NCBI GenBank assembly: GCA_027600665.1
Contig: JADGJL010000482.1
Span: 1 to 20,126, forward strand
DNA length: 20,126 bases
Source of the DNA: Irineochytrium annulatum
Lineage: Eukaryota > Chytridiomycota > Chytridiomycetes > Chytridiales > Chytridiaceae
Direction of reading: 5' to 3'
In this document: one piece after another, positions 1 to 9,767 of the stretch
How the letters are laid out: each line of letters opens with the position of its first letter
How positions within the stretch are numbered: position 1 is the first letter of the stretch
Notes under the pieces: model-generated
Seen by the model: the letters and a program-made list of their open reading frames with translations, nothing else
Databases searched by the model: none
What the model was told of the DNA's origin: nothing
Made by a program: the position numbers and the translations under genes

Positions 1-116
1 CGCCCCCCGCCCCCCCCCCCGCCCCCGCCGCCGGCCGCGCCAGCGCCGTCGCCGCGCCCGCCGAGGAGGAGGACGAGGAGGACGATGAGGGGGGTAACTT
101 GGTCAGCGTGAAATGA
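1..116 (+). CDS. C-terminal end of an unidentified protein (5' partial)
   Basis: An open frame enters from the left edge with codons starting at position 3 and stops at TGA 114-116. The visible tail is about 37 residues: a Pro/Ala-rich stretch encoded by an almost pure C tract, then an acidic run (EEEDEEDDE) and a short end GGNLVSVK. The strong C/G codon bias and the AATAAA about 120 bp downstream support a real 3' end. Nothing in the tail identifies a family. Pro/Ala plus acidic tails occur in many unrelated cytoplasmic and nuclear proteins, so no function is proposed. It could also be a chance open frame in GC-rich sequence. Confidence 0.5.
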   Translation, partial: PPAPPPAPAAGRASAVAAPAEEEDEEDDEGGNLVSVK

Positions 117-947
117 GTGGGACGAGTACGCGTAGCGTCTGGCGCCCTCCGGGGCGGGAGGCAACTTTGACCCGGCGACGATAGGTCGCTAGCTTTGATG
201 TAGGGTCAGTGGGAGCTACACTGTCAGCTGTAGAAATAAATGCGCGTTTTGCAGGATACGTCACTAATGTCAAACTGGCTTCAACTCCTTGTTACTTTTA
301 AGAACGCTCAGGTCATTTCCTTCATGACGCGGTAGATGTAGTATGTGCCAAACAAAACACGGTGCAATATTTGTAGTTTAACTGAATAGCTAAAAAAGAT
401 CTCCTATTTTCTTATTTTTTTCAGAGAGGAAAAAGATCAGCTTCTTTCTCCCTCGCAACCGCGGCAGTGAATCCCAGCATACAACGCTACATATTTTGTT
501 AAAGCCCGCAGAGCCCTTCGACAGAACGTAGCAGCCAAGTCGGATCCCGCAACGCGTGAAGTCATTCGCTGGACCCACACGGGAGCAATCCTTTCATAAA
601 GGGAAGTTGAGTCAGCAAGAGCGCGGCTTAGTGAGTACGTCAGCTTGAGGACCCAGCTTCCAGCTTCCACAGCGCGTCCACTGGAGTTTTCGTTCAGTGG
701 GATGCTAGCATCCTTGGCCATACTTCACGAGCAATGCCACTGGATTCAAACCTTAGGATCGCGTCCCAAGCTCACGCGTGTCGTTCGCAGTTCCACACGC
801 TATTCCACGTCGTTGAATCGACGTCCATTTTTTCCGAGACCAGCCGCGTCGACCTTCTCGCCTGACTCACGGGCAAAAGCCAGCGCGGTCCCAGCCCGGA
901 TCCACCCATCATCCTCCTCCGAACCCCGGCGAACTTGAGCGCCTGCG
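117..947. other. Intergenic: 3' UTR of left gene and SEC63 promoter
   Basis: This 831-bp stretch contains the AATAAA at 235-240, then AT-richer sequence with T runs around 400-425, then mixed sequence up to the SEC63 ATG. Short open frames on both strands (roughly 437-721 and 645-938) overlap each other, have unbiased composition and match no family I know. I see no gene here. Confidence 0.6.
235..240 (+). terminator. Polyadenylation signal AATAAA for the left-edge gene
   Basis: A canonical AATAAA lies about 120 bp after the TGA at 114-116 and well before the SEC63 start. It is well placed to end the upstream transcript. The assignment is by position only. Confidence 0.4.
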
Positions 948-3410
948 ATGGGCCAATACGTCTACGATGAGAATGGGACCATCTTCAACTTTTTCCTGTT
1001 AGCCCTGCTGACGATCGTCCTGGTCCCCACGACCTTCTCCCTGCTGACTGCTGGAAGGGGCGAATCCAAAGGTGGGCATTCGTTGTTGATCGTTGTTATG
1101 CGAGGAGCGACCGATGGGATGGAGTGCGTGCTGTGATGAGGGACTGGTTCTGCATTCTCGACGCAGCCGCATTAACGATAGACCATCTTTGCAGCCAAAC
1201 ATACTGCTCCCCCCGGTGCAGCCACCGGCGATGCCTACGCCGAGAAGCGGAAGCGGGCCTTGAAAGCGAAAAGGGCGAAGGAGGCCTCGATCATATCGCC
1301 AAGGGTGCTGTTCGTTCTGGCGGGGTGGGCTCTTGCTGCCTTCGTCGTGTACCAGATCGCCACCACACACGTGGAGGAACAGGGTTTGTGGGACCCGTAT
1401 GAGATTCTGGGAATCGACACGGTTGGTTTCTTTGGGGACGTCTTCTTTATCGGTTCTGATGAACGCAACCGGGATTTAGACGGCGACGAAGGAGCAAGTT
1501 ACCAAGCAGTTCCGTAAGCTCTCCAGGACGGTGTAAGTTTGGTGATAATTGCGCGTGTGATTCTTTCTGACTAAGCCTTTTCTTTTGTTAGCCATCCGGA
1601 CAAGGTACCCGAGTCAGAGAAGGAGGAGGCCGCGGCAAAGTACGTCGAGATCTCGAAGGCGTACAAGGTGCTCACGGACGAGGAGGCCCGCGCCATCTGG
1701 GATGAGTTCGGGCATCCGGACGGAAAGCAATGTACATTGAAGTTTTTTGCAGTTGGTTTGTCTGATCTGTAAAAACCAGCGTTCTCCCTCGGTATTGCAC
1801 TTCCTAAATGGCTCGTCGACAAGAAGAACAACATTTTTGTCTTACTCGTCTACGCCGGCGTCTTCGGTGTCGGCCTGCCCTATTGGGTCGCGAGCTGGTG
1901 GTACCGCGCAAAGAGCCTCGGTCTCGGCAAAATCATGCACTCCACCATGGCCCGTTTCTACAAGGAGGTGAAGGATCAGATGCCGGCAAAGAGTTTCCTC
2001 GAGGTTATTTGCAAGTCGGAGGAGGTCGTCAGTGCGCTGCGGTACAGCAAATCGGAGTCTGCAAAGCTGGAGGAGTTGTCCACAAGGATCACGGCCGAGT
2101 GCAACAAGATTGGCGAGAAGTTTGACGGGAAGAAAAAAGTTCGTTTTTTTCATGGACGCTGTTTGTTATGTTCTAATTTATCATTATTTAGGTCGCGACG
2201 CTTGAGGCTGCTCTGGCTCAGAAGGCCCTCATTCTTCTGTACTCGCACATGCTGAGGCTTAGGATCGATGACGAGAAGCTGGCTGAGGAGCAAGCTTTAG
2301 TCGCGGAGCGGGCGGTTCACGTTGTACCCGGGTTACTTCAAATCGCCGCCGCGCGGTTCTGGCTATCTACCGCGTTGAACGCTATCGATTTGAGCCAGGT
2401 AAATCCGCTGATTATTTCGCTTAAGGGAGGCTTCTTACTAAGTCATTTAGCTTATCACGCAAGCGACTTTCGCCCCGTTCGGTCCTATCAGCCAGTTGCC
2501 TCACATCACTCCCGAGGTTTTTAAGCATTTTACCACGAAGAAGGTTCGTTCCATCACCGTAACATTATTTTTGCTTACGCACCGTAGCGCCAGGTTAGGT
2601 CGCTTCGTGAATTGCTTTTACTGGAGGAGGAGGAGAGGCATGATCTTCTTCGATCTCTGAATGAGGATCAGTACAAGGAAGTGATTGCGGTCGCTTCGCA
2701 GTACCCGTTGTTAAGGGTCCGGAAGGCTCTATTCTCCGGTTTGTGCTTTTAGCATGAGATTTTGGTGCCAGCTAATCGCCACGCTTTCTGTAGTTATTGG
2801 GGAAGACGCCATTACCCCCGGCTCTATCGTTACCCTTCACGTTAAAATTGAGACCATTACGCCTGAGGAGCTCTTGAACGAGAAGCGGACAGGGCAATCT
2901 CCCGAGCTCGACACGAAGCCGGAGCCGGAGGAGAAGAAGGCGCAATGGTTCGAGAAGCAGGAGGTCGCCCCTGCGCTCGCGCCCGCGCCCCATTTCCCAG
3001 TAGACCGGACGCCGACGTGGTGGGTCATCCTGGCGGACAAGTCAACGAACCGGCTTATTTGCCTTGGGAAGATCACGGACATGGGCGAGCCGGGTACGGG
3101 CGGGATGCGGTCGGCGAGACTTCAGTTCCAGGCGCCACCAAAGCCGGGCGTCTGGACGTTCGCCGTCTTCCTGAAGTGCGACTCGGTCATCGGGTGCGAC
3201 GGACTCGTGGAGGCGCCGCTGACGGTCGTAGACGCGCCGCCCATGGTGGAGGTCGAGGATGATATCTCGGAGCCGGATGAGGACACGATCGCGGGGCAGA
3301 TGCAGGCGCTGCGGTCTGGGAAGCTGGCCGAGGGTGGTGGCGGAGGGGAAGGGGATGGGAAGAGGCAGCGACAGGAGAACGAGGACACGAGTGACTCGGA
3401 TGATGATTGA
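948..3410 (+). CDS. SEC63: SEC63: ER protein-translocation J-domain membrane protein
   Basis: Nine exons: 948-1071, 1195-1421, 1480-1532, 1592-1731, 1780-2138, 2192-2398, 2451-2543, 2588-2738, 2794-3410. All phases agree and give 656 residues, close to yeast Sec63. The start is the first ATG of a typical Sec63 N-terminus ([10 protein letters not shown]). There are three membrane segments near residues 12-33, 77-97 and 198-220. A lumenal J domain (about 107-180) lies between the second and third, begins DPYEILGID and has an intact HPD at 136-138. After the third segment comes the cytosolic Brl region, containing PHITPE and later WWVILAD. The protein ends in a very acidic tail (EDTSDSDDD). In the family, Sec63 binds the Sec61 channel with Sec62 and recruits BiP (Kar2) through HPD to drive post-translational import into the ER. 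Donors include GTAAGT and GTAAAT; intron 8 carries a GCTAATC branch-like site. The acidic end is the expected Sec62 contact. Identity is secure; one or two splice sites may be off by a few bases. Confidence 0.95.
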
Positions 3411-3728
3411 TAGAGGGTTTAGCTGCGGGATGTTTATTTCTAGATTTTATTGTTGCATACGAATGACTTCTTGTGGTCAACTGTTGTTGATTATTGGCGA
3501 GTTGTGCCGTTCGCTGTCCTCTTTTACATTTGTGTGTTAGTCTTTTGGGAGTTTACTCTGGATTACGTTGGCTTCTCGACGTATTTCTCTTCTATCTTTT
3601 CGTTTTCATGAGCCTTTTATCTCAACCCTTTGCCACACATGGATGAAACGTAATAAAAAGGTGACTTCAGTTGATAATATATTGTATGAGTGTATAAATC
3701 AATAACTAGCGCGCATGGTATACTGGTA
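3411..3728. other. Convergent 3' region between SEC63 and the NlpC/P60-like gene
   Basis: About 318 bp of T-rich sequence between two stop codons that face each other. It holds the AATAAA at 3652-3657 on the + strand, and TTTATT/TTTTATT words near 3430-3450 that could serve as minus-strand poly(A) signals. No coding potential is visible. Confidence 0.5.
3652..3657 (+). terminator. Polyadenylation signal AATAAA, SEC63
   Basis: AATAAA lies about 240 bp past the SEC63 stop and only about 70 bp from the stop of the convergent gene on the other strand. The two transcripts' 3' ends are therefore likely to abut or overlap. Confidence 0.4.
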
Positions 3729-4625
3729 CTAAAGCATTCTGCCCATGACGATGTTGTAATATCTTGGCGTGGCGTCCTCTCTAAACTTGAAAGCTTTGGG
3801 CCTGTCCATCTCATCCACTGACACTAGAATCCATCCGCGCCCAACGCCGTAGTGGCACGCCCACGGAGTCCGCGACGATGCCGGCATCCTGGCAGAAAAT
3901 CGCTTTTTCAGCAACGGTCCACGGGCGGTCAGTGCGACATCCTCGGCCCTCGCCTCGGCATCCTGAATCCTAAATCCCGCACCAGACGCAGCGCTCGACT
4001 CGTCGCATCGCGTGTCCCATTGATGTCTCAACGAGCTCGCATCCGCGACGTGAACCCACCACGCGGTCTCGTTGAACCTCCTCAGCGCCTTTGTCCGCCC
4101 CGAACTTGTATCCTCCCGGCCCTCTTCGTCCTCGACAATGATCATAAGATGCCCCGTGTCCCTCATGGCCCCGTCGCTGCCAGGTACCCTCCATCCGATC
4201 AGGTCGCCCCCTCTTGCATCGCCCAGCGTCCGGATCCTCCCCCAACGCCCCGCCTCTGCATTTTGCCCATCCCCGTGCGCGTCGTCCCCCAGCCCCTCCA
4301 GGAAGCCAACGTATGATCCAGCTCGGGGCGACGGCGGCACGACGAACGGACTTGTGTCAGGCGGCACTTGCGCCAGGTGGAGCGGCGAGGCCGCGGACAG
4401 CAGGTAAGTGATGAAGCAGGAACAGTCCGTATCGAAGGCGCCGAGCGAGGGATCGATGTGGGAGACATGAGTGTAGGACGTACTGGATAGAAGGGGCGGG
4501 GAGGTCGTCAAGAGGGCGGCCTGATGCAGGAGGGCAGAGGCGGAGGCGACAGCACCGGACGAGAGAGGAGGGAGGAATGGCGATAGTGCCGGGAAGGACG
4601 TGAGGTTGCAGCGGTACTCGAACAT
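3729..4625 (-). CDS. NlpC/P60-like predicted cysteine peptidase, intronless
   Basis: A single uninterrupted frame of 298 residues, from the first ATG (4625-4623) to TAG at 3731-3729. The N-terminal ~60 residues are Ala/Ser/Pro/Leu-rich with no clear signal peptide. The core then shows the features of an NlpC/P60-type papain-like fold: DTDCSCF with the candidate nucleophile Cys68, a GDLIGW strand at 140-145, and TGHLMIIVE with candidate His159. These are followed by a VADAS...H...DTR block (193-206) and a final GRGWILVSVDEMDRPKAF strand pair near 265-285. The same order (DCS, GDLIAW, TGHVM, D-S/T...H, GRG..) occurs in bacterial proteins annotated NlpC/P60-like, which cut peptidoglycan peptides or related amide bonds. 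Function in a fungus is unknown. It is the only complete gene here without an intron, which fits a bacterial origin but does not prove it. The third catalytic residue is uncertain, and an upstream exon cannot be excluded. Confidence 0.65.
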   Translation of the reverse strand: MFEYRCNLTSFPALSPFLPPLSSGAVASASALLHQAALLTTSPPLLSSTSYTHVSHIDPSLGAFDTDCSCFITYLLSAASPLHLAQVPPDTSPFVVPPSPRAGSYVGFLEGLGDDAHGDGQNAEAGRWGRIRTLGDARGGDLIGWRVPGSDGAMRDTGHLMIIVEDEEGREDTSSGRTKALRRFNETAWWVHVADASSLRHQWDTRCDESSAASGAGFRIQDAEARAEDVALTARGPLLKKRFSARMPASSRTPWACHYGVGRGWILVSVDEMDRPKAFKFREDATPRYYNIVMGRML

Positions 4626-4766
4626 TGCCACACCAACTCTGGCACTTTTTTCCAAGTATCAGAAGTTGAGGGGAGTATTAATATCCCAATAAGATAAGAG
4701 CATATCTCTAACTGTTTTCAACTGGGGATATGCTGTATTAATTTCACTCAGAAAGGTGGTGAATCG

Positions 4767-4772
4767 TTTATT
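4767..4772 (-). terminator. Possible poly(A) signal for the sugar porter
   Basis: TTTATT on the + strand is AATAAA on the minus strand, about 160 bp past the sugar porter stop. The surrounding 4626-4929 interval also contains the promoter of the NlpC/P60-like gene, which is AT-rich (near 4660-4740 and 4830-4850) and shows no other recognisable element. Confidence 0.3.
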
Positions 4773-4929
4773 GCGGGCAAGTTCAGACAACTGGTCAAGA
4801 TATGGCAAATGTTTTTTAAGTTGACGCGGTGTATTTAATCAAATACTAAATCGAAACGGAAAGAAACGAGTAAGGATAACTAATCTATCAAAAGCGAAAA
4901 GGTTTAATAGCCGAGGGGAGAAATGGTGT

Positions 4930-6530
4930 TTACTTCTTCTCAACCGCGTCGATCTCAAGGTCAGCGGCCGACGATACGGACCCGCCGAAGACCTCGTCCA
5001 TCTCCTCAAGGGTTTTTCCCATCGTCTCAGGGACAAACACATATGTGTAAATGCACATGACGAAGCCCATGGAGGCGAAGATCCAGTAGACGGTGGGCGC
5101 GGTGTTGAGGGCGGCGAAGACGATGGGGAAGAAGTAGCCGATGATGCCGTTGGCGCCCCAGTTGGTCATGGTCGCAATACCGGTAGCCTTTGCGCGGATG
5201 CGGAGCGGGAAGATCTCGGCCTGGTAGGACCAGACAACAGGGCCCCAGGTGGAGGCGAAGTTGAAAAAGAAGATGTAGACGGCGATGACAGCGCCCCAAG
5301 CGAGGGACTGGTTGCCGTTGTTGGCGGCAGTGAGGAAGGCATAGACGAGAGCGTGCGCGATACCCATTCCGAGACCGCCCCAAACGAGGAGGGTCTTCCT
5401 GCCGTACTTCTCGATCATGTACATGCCGGGGAACGTGGCGACGAAGTTGATGAAGGCGTTGGCGAGCGGGAAGGCGACGATGGTGTCGGCGTGCTTGAAG
5501 CCCATACCGGCGAAGATGGTGGCAGAGTAGTAGAGGATGACGTTGATGCCGGTAAGCTGCTGGAAGACCTGGTTCCAGAAGCCGATGGCGACACGGCGGC
5601 CGATGCCCTTCTTGGCGAGCTCGGTCCAGGAGGCGGAGCCGACGCGGCGCTCGTACTCGACACCCTGGCGAATGGCGTCGTACTCGGCAATGACGGCCGC
5701 GTCGTTCACGTCAAGGGAGCGGAGCTTGGCAATGACGGCCTGGCCCTCCTCGTTGCGGCCCTTCTCGGCGAGCCAACGGGGCGAGCGGGGAATGAAGTAA
5801 ACGAGGATGACGAGGAGGATGGCGGGGGCGACTTGAACGCCGAGGGCAGCACGCCACTCCGTGGCGGAGGTGTTGTCGACCGACTTGATGATGATGACAT
5901 TGATAGCGGTGGCGACGAAGATGCCTGTTGTTAAAACAAGCGGTTAGAATGACCAAGACAGAACTCAACGAGCAAATAAGCAATTTACCGAAGGTGATCA
6001 TCAGCTGGTAGATGGTTGTAAGCGTGCCGCGGATGCTGGACTCGGCGGTCTCGGCGATGTAGAGCGGGACGACCATAGACACGGTGCCGATAGCGAGGCC
6101 GGAAATGAAACGACCCGCGAGGAGCATACCGTACGCCGAGGCGAGCGACTGGATGAGACCTCCGACAGCGAAGAGCCCGCCGCCGATGATGATCGAGTAC
6201 TTGCGGCCAAGGGTGTCGGCGACCACAGAGAAGACGGCGGCACCGCCGACGCAGCCGAACAGGAAGGTAGACGTGATGTAGCCCGAGATCGAGGCCTTGT
6301 TGGGGGAGTCGACCCACGCGCCGGTCGCGTTCAGCTCTACCATACCGAAGTCCTGTGGAAGCCGAGGGTTAAAAACGGAATAAGCGCCAGGATAAGGAAG
6401 AAGTATAACCGCGTACCTGGGCGAACTTGTCCATGCCGAGGACTTGACCGATGACGCCGATTTCGTAGCCGAACAGGAGACCGCCCATGCCTGCGGCGAA
6501 GGCAACGACCCAGTTGTAAATTCCAGGCAT
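4930..6530 (-). CDS. MFS sugar porter (hexose/monosaccharide transporter)
   Basis: Three exons on the minus strand: 6530-6417, 6352-5989, 5924-4930, with introns of 64 nt each. The product is 490 residues, a usual length for fungal sugar porters. The start MPGIYNWVVAF leads straight into TM1 (GGLLFGYEIGVIG, a variant of the usual GYDTGVISG). Sugar-porter signatures follow in order: DTLGRK at 84-89, RFISGLAIG from 119, PLYIAE at 134-139 followed by RGTL, the central cytosolic loop with PRSPRWL, QQLTGIN at about 281-287, the GRK of loop 8-9 (EKYGRKT), and PETMGKTLEEMDE from 458. Twelve membrane segments are expected at the plasma membrane, importing a monosaccharide by proton symport or facilitated diffusion. 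The substrate cannot be read from the sequence; quinate or inositol porters of the same family are possible. Confidence 0.92.
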
Positions 6531-7458
6531 TGTTGTGGAGGAGAAGGTAAGGAGGTAGGAAGGGTGGCGAACAACGACGGAAGGCCCGACCCTTATATCG
6601 AGGAGCGCGTAAGCCCAAGATTGAAAAGAAAAGAAAAAAAAAAATTGCGTCGTAAACACAAGGAAACGAAGAATATTGTGCTGAAAGCCCAAGCAGGGGA
6701 CTTCGCTCGAGAGGAACACCACTCCGACGAAAACATCCTCGCGTGATGAAAAAGTTGAAAGCCCGGGCTGACTGAGCGAGGAGTGAGGGAGTGTCGCCGA
6801 AACTTGATCATACCAATGGACGAGACCGACGAACCCTCCTGGGCTTCCCTCATCATGGGCTTCGCGAGACGGTCCAACTGATGTCGCTTTGATGCAAGGA
6901 ACGCATCACACGAGCGCCACCGAGGCACTCACGCGAGAAGGAGTCAGGTGCCGCGACTTCGGCGCCCACGACCCCAGGTGGCTTCGTTCGATCTTGAAGC
7001 ACGATGATCAGCGTCGCCCGGTGCTTGTGGCTGCAGTCATTAACACGTTGCGATGACAACGACGCGAGCATCCGCCAGACTCGCCGTTGGCACCGAGCAA
7101 ACGTTTGCAGGAATACACGGATTATCGGCTAGCATTCTACGTTTCTTCATTCTTTTTCACTACTTCGAAGGCGCGGTTTCGAGCGAGCGAACGAGCACAG
7201 CAGGTAAAGCAAGATTGTCGGTGGGATCCAAAATAGTTTAGGGAAGTGATAACAAGTTTTATTGTATGCATGCTTGTGACTTCCCAACATCGGCAATTCG
7301 CAGCAAGCGACAATCGACGACAACGATGCAGTGCGCGTTCCACAGTGCGCCGCTTTCGGCTTTAGAAAAGCTTCCTGCCTAGCGCCAAAGCTGCGTGGCT
7401 AATCATACCGATGGCAACTTGCCCGGGAAACGAGGGTGTAGTCGTCTTCCATACAATA
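6531..7458. other. Intergenic: sugar porter promoter and uS14m 3' region
   Basis: About 930 bp. It includes the TATA-like site at 6592-6598 and a homopurine A/G tract at about 6624-6645. The remaining mixed sequence has short overlapping open frames on both strands with no family resemblance. A TTTATT near 7258-7263 (AATAAA on the minus strand) might end the uS14m transcript. I find no gene here. Confidence 0.5.
6592..6598 (-). promoter_or_regulatory. TATA-like element upstream of the sugar porter
   Basis: The minus strand reads GATATAAGG about 62-68 bp before the sugar porter ATG. Together with the adjacent A-rich tract (minus-strand T-rich) at about 6624-6645, it resembles a core promoter of a highly expressed fungal gene. 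This is inferred from position and sequence only. Confidence 0.35.
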
Positions 7459-7834
7459 TTACCACACCGCCTTCTTAACCCCCGGAAGATGGCCAGCGAG
7501 AGCCCAATCCCTAAACACGATCTTGCTCAGCCTAAACGCTCCGATGCCACCCTGATAGCCAAAGAGAGAGGTGTTCTTAGCCTTAGGCATTCCATACAAC
7601 ATACAAGGAATAGGGACATACCCTGGCCTTCCCTGACTCGATGCACCTCGTATGTGTCGACGACGGCCTCGTGTACCGCGAGAACTTGTGCAGCGCAAGC
7701 TGGGCCTTAAGCCGGAGCAGCGGCGAGTGCGACTCGTCCCTGATGATCATCCGCAGGGCCATCCGGTCGGCCTCCTTCTCCGCGATCAGGAAGCGCGCCA
7801 TCCGATCTCGCAAACGGTTGGCAAGGAAGCCCAT
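7459..7834 (-). CDS. MRP2: Mitochondrial small-subunit ribosomal protein uS14m
   Basis: Two exons, 7834-7622 and 7551-7459, with a 70-nt intron (donor GTATGT, acceptor CTATCAG), give 101 residues. The start is the ATG of MGFLANRLRDRMAR. The second half matches the uS14 core: RCIESGKARGG followed by FRLSKIVFRDWALAG and the end LPGVKKAVW. This is the zinc-free form found in bacteria and mitochondria (family knowledge: S14 binds the 3' domain of small-subunit rRNA near the decoding head). The protein is basic at its N-terminus, as expected for mitochondrial import, with no long cleavable presequence. Length agrees with Mrp2-type and MRPS14 proteins. The intron falls right before the conserved C-terminal block, and splicing restores the GKAR-GG-FRLS order, which supports the boundary. 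Confidence 0.93.
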
Positions 7835-8597
7835 TTTTCGTATGTCAAAAAGATGGAATAATTCATCCTTGGAGGGGTTTGCTTCGCAGCGACGAGCACA
7901 CAGGCATTGATTGTTTCCTGCCTTTATAATTTGGGCAGCGTGCTTGCTCGTCCGGGAATTGTTGACGGATTTCTATGGCGCCAAGTGTGCAAGCTACGGC
8001 TGGCGACCGACAGCAAAAGGCTTTTTATCCCATCCGTCGCATTCGGCTGCACTCAACGCTGATTCACTTCATGTCCTTTCCGCGTTGGGGCCTTGTTGTC
8101 GGCAGCCACTGTGCACTCTTTACAACCATGGGGACCAGCCACAACCCTTCGTACTCCGAGGAGGTCGATTGCTTTCGATATTCTATTATAACTGTTGTTG
8201 TATTGTACTTTCCCTGGTGAGCATGCGGTTCACTAATCAACTCCAAGCTCCCTTCTTTTCGGCGTCTGGGCTTACGCGCACGAATTTCATGCCCGTGCCG
8301 GAGGTTGCCGGATTATTCGATTACAGGCTGCAATGGAGAAAGAAATTTGCTGATGCCGTCCTACAGAAGGGTGGTATCCATCTCGAGGGTCTTGCTTTCT
8401 GGTCGTATTGGGGTATGACCGTAATCACGCCGCTGCCAGCATTGTCAGCACACACTGTGGTCTGCATCATCGTATGTGTAAATTCCATCACTTTGTGACG
8501 AAGGTCGCGTGCGCCTCGAATGTCTTTAAGTCCTGCTCCCGGCATACTTCGTGCGTAATATTATTTATTGTATTGTTTTGCATGATGCGGTCTACGT
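7835..8597. other. Region between uS14m start and elongase stop; possible small + strand ORF
   Basis: About 760 bp that should hold the uS14m promoter and the elongase 3' UTR. The + strand is open without a stop from about 7911 to 8498, although its first ATG in that frame is at 8223. A strong donor-like word (TG|GTGAGC near 8217) and an acceptor-like word (TTACAG near 8326) also lie on the + strand. The encoded residues match no family I recognise, and composition is less GC-biased than in neighbouring genes. I list it as unexplained, not as a gene. Confidence 0.25.
8564..8569 (-). terminator. Polyadenylation signal AATAAA, elongase
   Basis: TTTATT on the + strand (AATAAA on the minus strand) lies about 29 bp past the elongase TAG. 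This implies a short 3' UTR. Confidence 0.45.
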
Positions 8598-9767
8598 CTA
8601 CTCTACCTTCTTCTTCTGAACATATGTCTTGGCGAAGAATGAACCAAAAAGTCCCAGCATGGAGATCATGTACCAAAAGAGCAAGTGAGCGATAATCGGA
8701 GGGTAGGGTGCGCTGCCCGCGGGGAGATCTTTCGGATACGGGGACGGGTGAAGGAGCAAGTATGATGCCTTCAATAAATCTTGTTAGTCGACGATCACCG
8801 CGATTTCCTCCAAACAGACGAATTACCTGGATAAGCATGCAGGCAAACTGTGTCATTTGCATCGACGTAATGAAGGGCTTGATAAACATGACTTGCTTGA
8901 CGCCGACAGACGCAAGCAGGTAATACCCGTACATTACGACATGGATGAAAGAGTTCAGGGCCGCCGAGAAGTACGCTGATTGTTGATTTTAGCAACTTGT
9001 AAAAAAGGTACCGTGTCCCTTACCCTCGCCTCCGGGCGCCACATACGTAATCATCCACCAAATCGCAAAAATCGAGGTATGGTGGTAAAGGTGGAGAAAG
9101 GATACTTGGCGGTTGTTCTTCTTCAAGACCATGATGATCTTCAAGCTTGTTAGGGCAACTAAGGCTGCCAAGGACTGCCTACCGTGTCAACGAACTCGAA
9201 GATCTTGGACACGTAAAAGAGCCATACAAGCCGCGCCATCTTCGACAAAGTTAGTAAGGGCGATAAATGGGTCCGACAGCAAACATTACCGGCCAGCCCG
9301 CCTCCGAAGAATCCATAGGGTTCCCAAAAACGCGGTAGTTCGACAAAACGGCTTGCCGTAGGATGCCGAAACACATGTAGGCCGACAGCGACACCATCAT
9401 AAGCTTAACCCGGCTTCCTCGTCAGTAAAAGGACGCTTGTGACGTGATAACATACATTATGAAAAAACGCAACAGCCGTCAGATTGAACCGGCTGAAGCG
9501 GCTCATGACGAGCATGCCACCGCCAACCAGCGACAGGTAGGCCGCGATGATGACGGCGACGTGGACCGGGTTCATCAGCGGCAGCTTCCTGCTGTGAGCC
9601 GATGCTGACGTGTTGTACCAGAAGGACGTCTCCCTCAGGATCTCGGCCGGGAGGTACGCATGCGCGGCGTGGCTCACGAGGCCGTCGAGGTGGGCCACGT
9701 ACGGCTGGATGAGCTCGCTCCCACGGGCGAAGAGGTTGATGAAGGCTCCCTCGACGTCCATCTGCAT
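8598..9767 (-). CDS. ELO-family fatty acid elongase (3-ketoacyl-CoA synthase)
   Basis: Six exons: 9767-9456, 9403-9290, 9239-9183, 9138-9024, 8975-8827, 8768-8598. Introns are 44-58 nt and the product is 305 residues. ELO proteins condense acyl-CoA with malonyl-CoA in the ER membrane. Signatures in order are FFHN (end of exon 1), FGNPMDSSE, KIFEFVDT, IIMVLKKNNRQVSF, the catalytic HLYHH at 177-181, GGEAYFSAALNSFIHVVMYGYY spread over exons 4-5, and MQMTQF. The protein ends in KKVE, a textbook KKxx ER-retrieval signal. The FGNP...SE block with MVLKKNNRQVSFLH, IWW and NSF.H..MY resembles elongases acting on polyunsaturated substrates more than yeast Elo1-3; substrate assignment is inference. The start is the first ATG in frame after an upstream stop at the A run near 9825-9835. 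A second Met lies two residues later. Confidence 0.92.

Noticed and set aside
437..938. Overlapping minus and + strand open frames upstream of SEC63
   Set aside because: They overlap each other in opposite directions, lack conserved motifs and occupy the expected promoter.
5353..5934. + strand frame of 193 residues rich in Asp, Glu, Gly and Val
   Set aside because: It is antisense to the conserved sugar porter exon, which has all family signatures.
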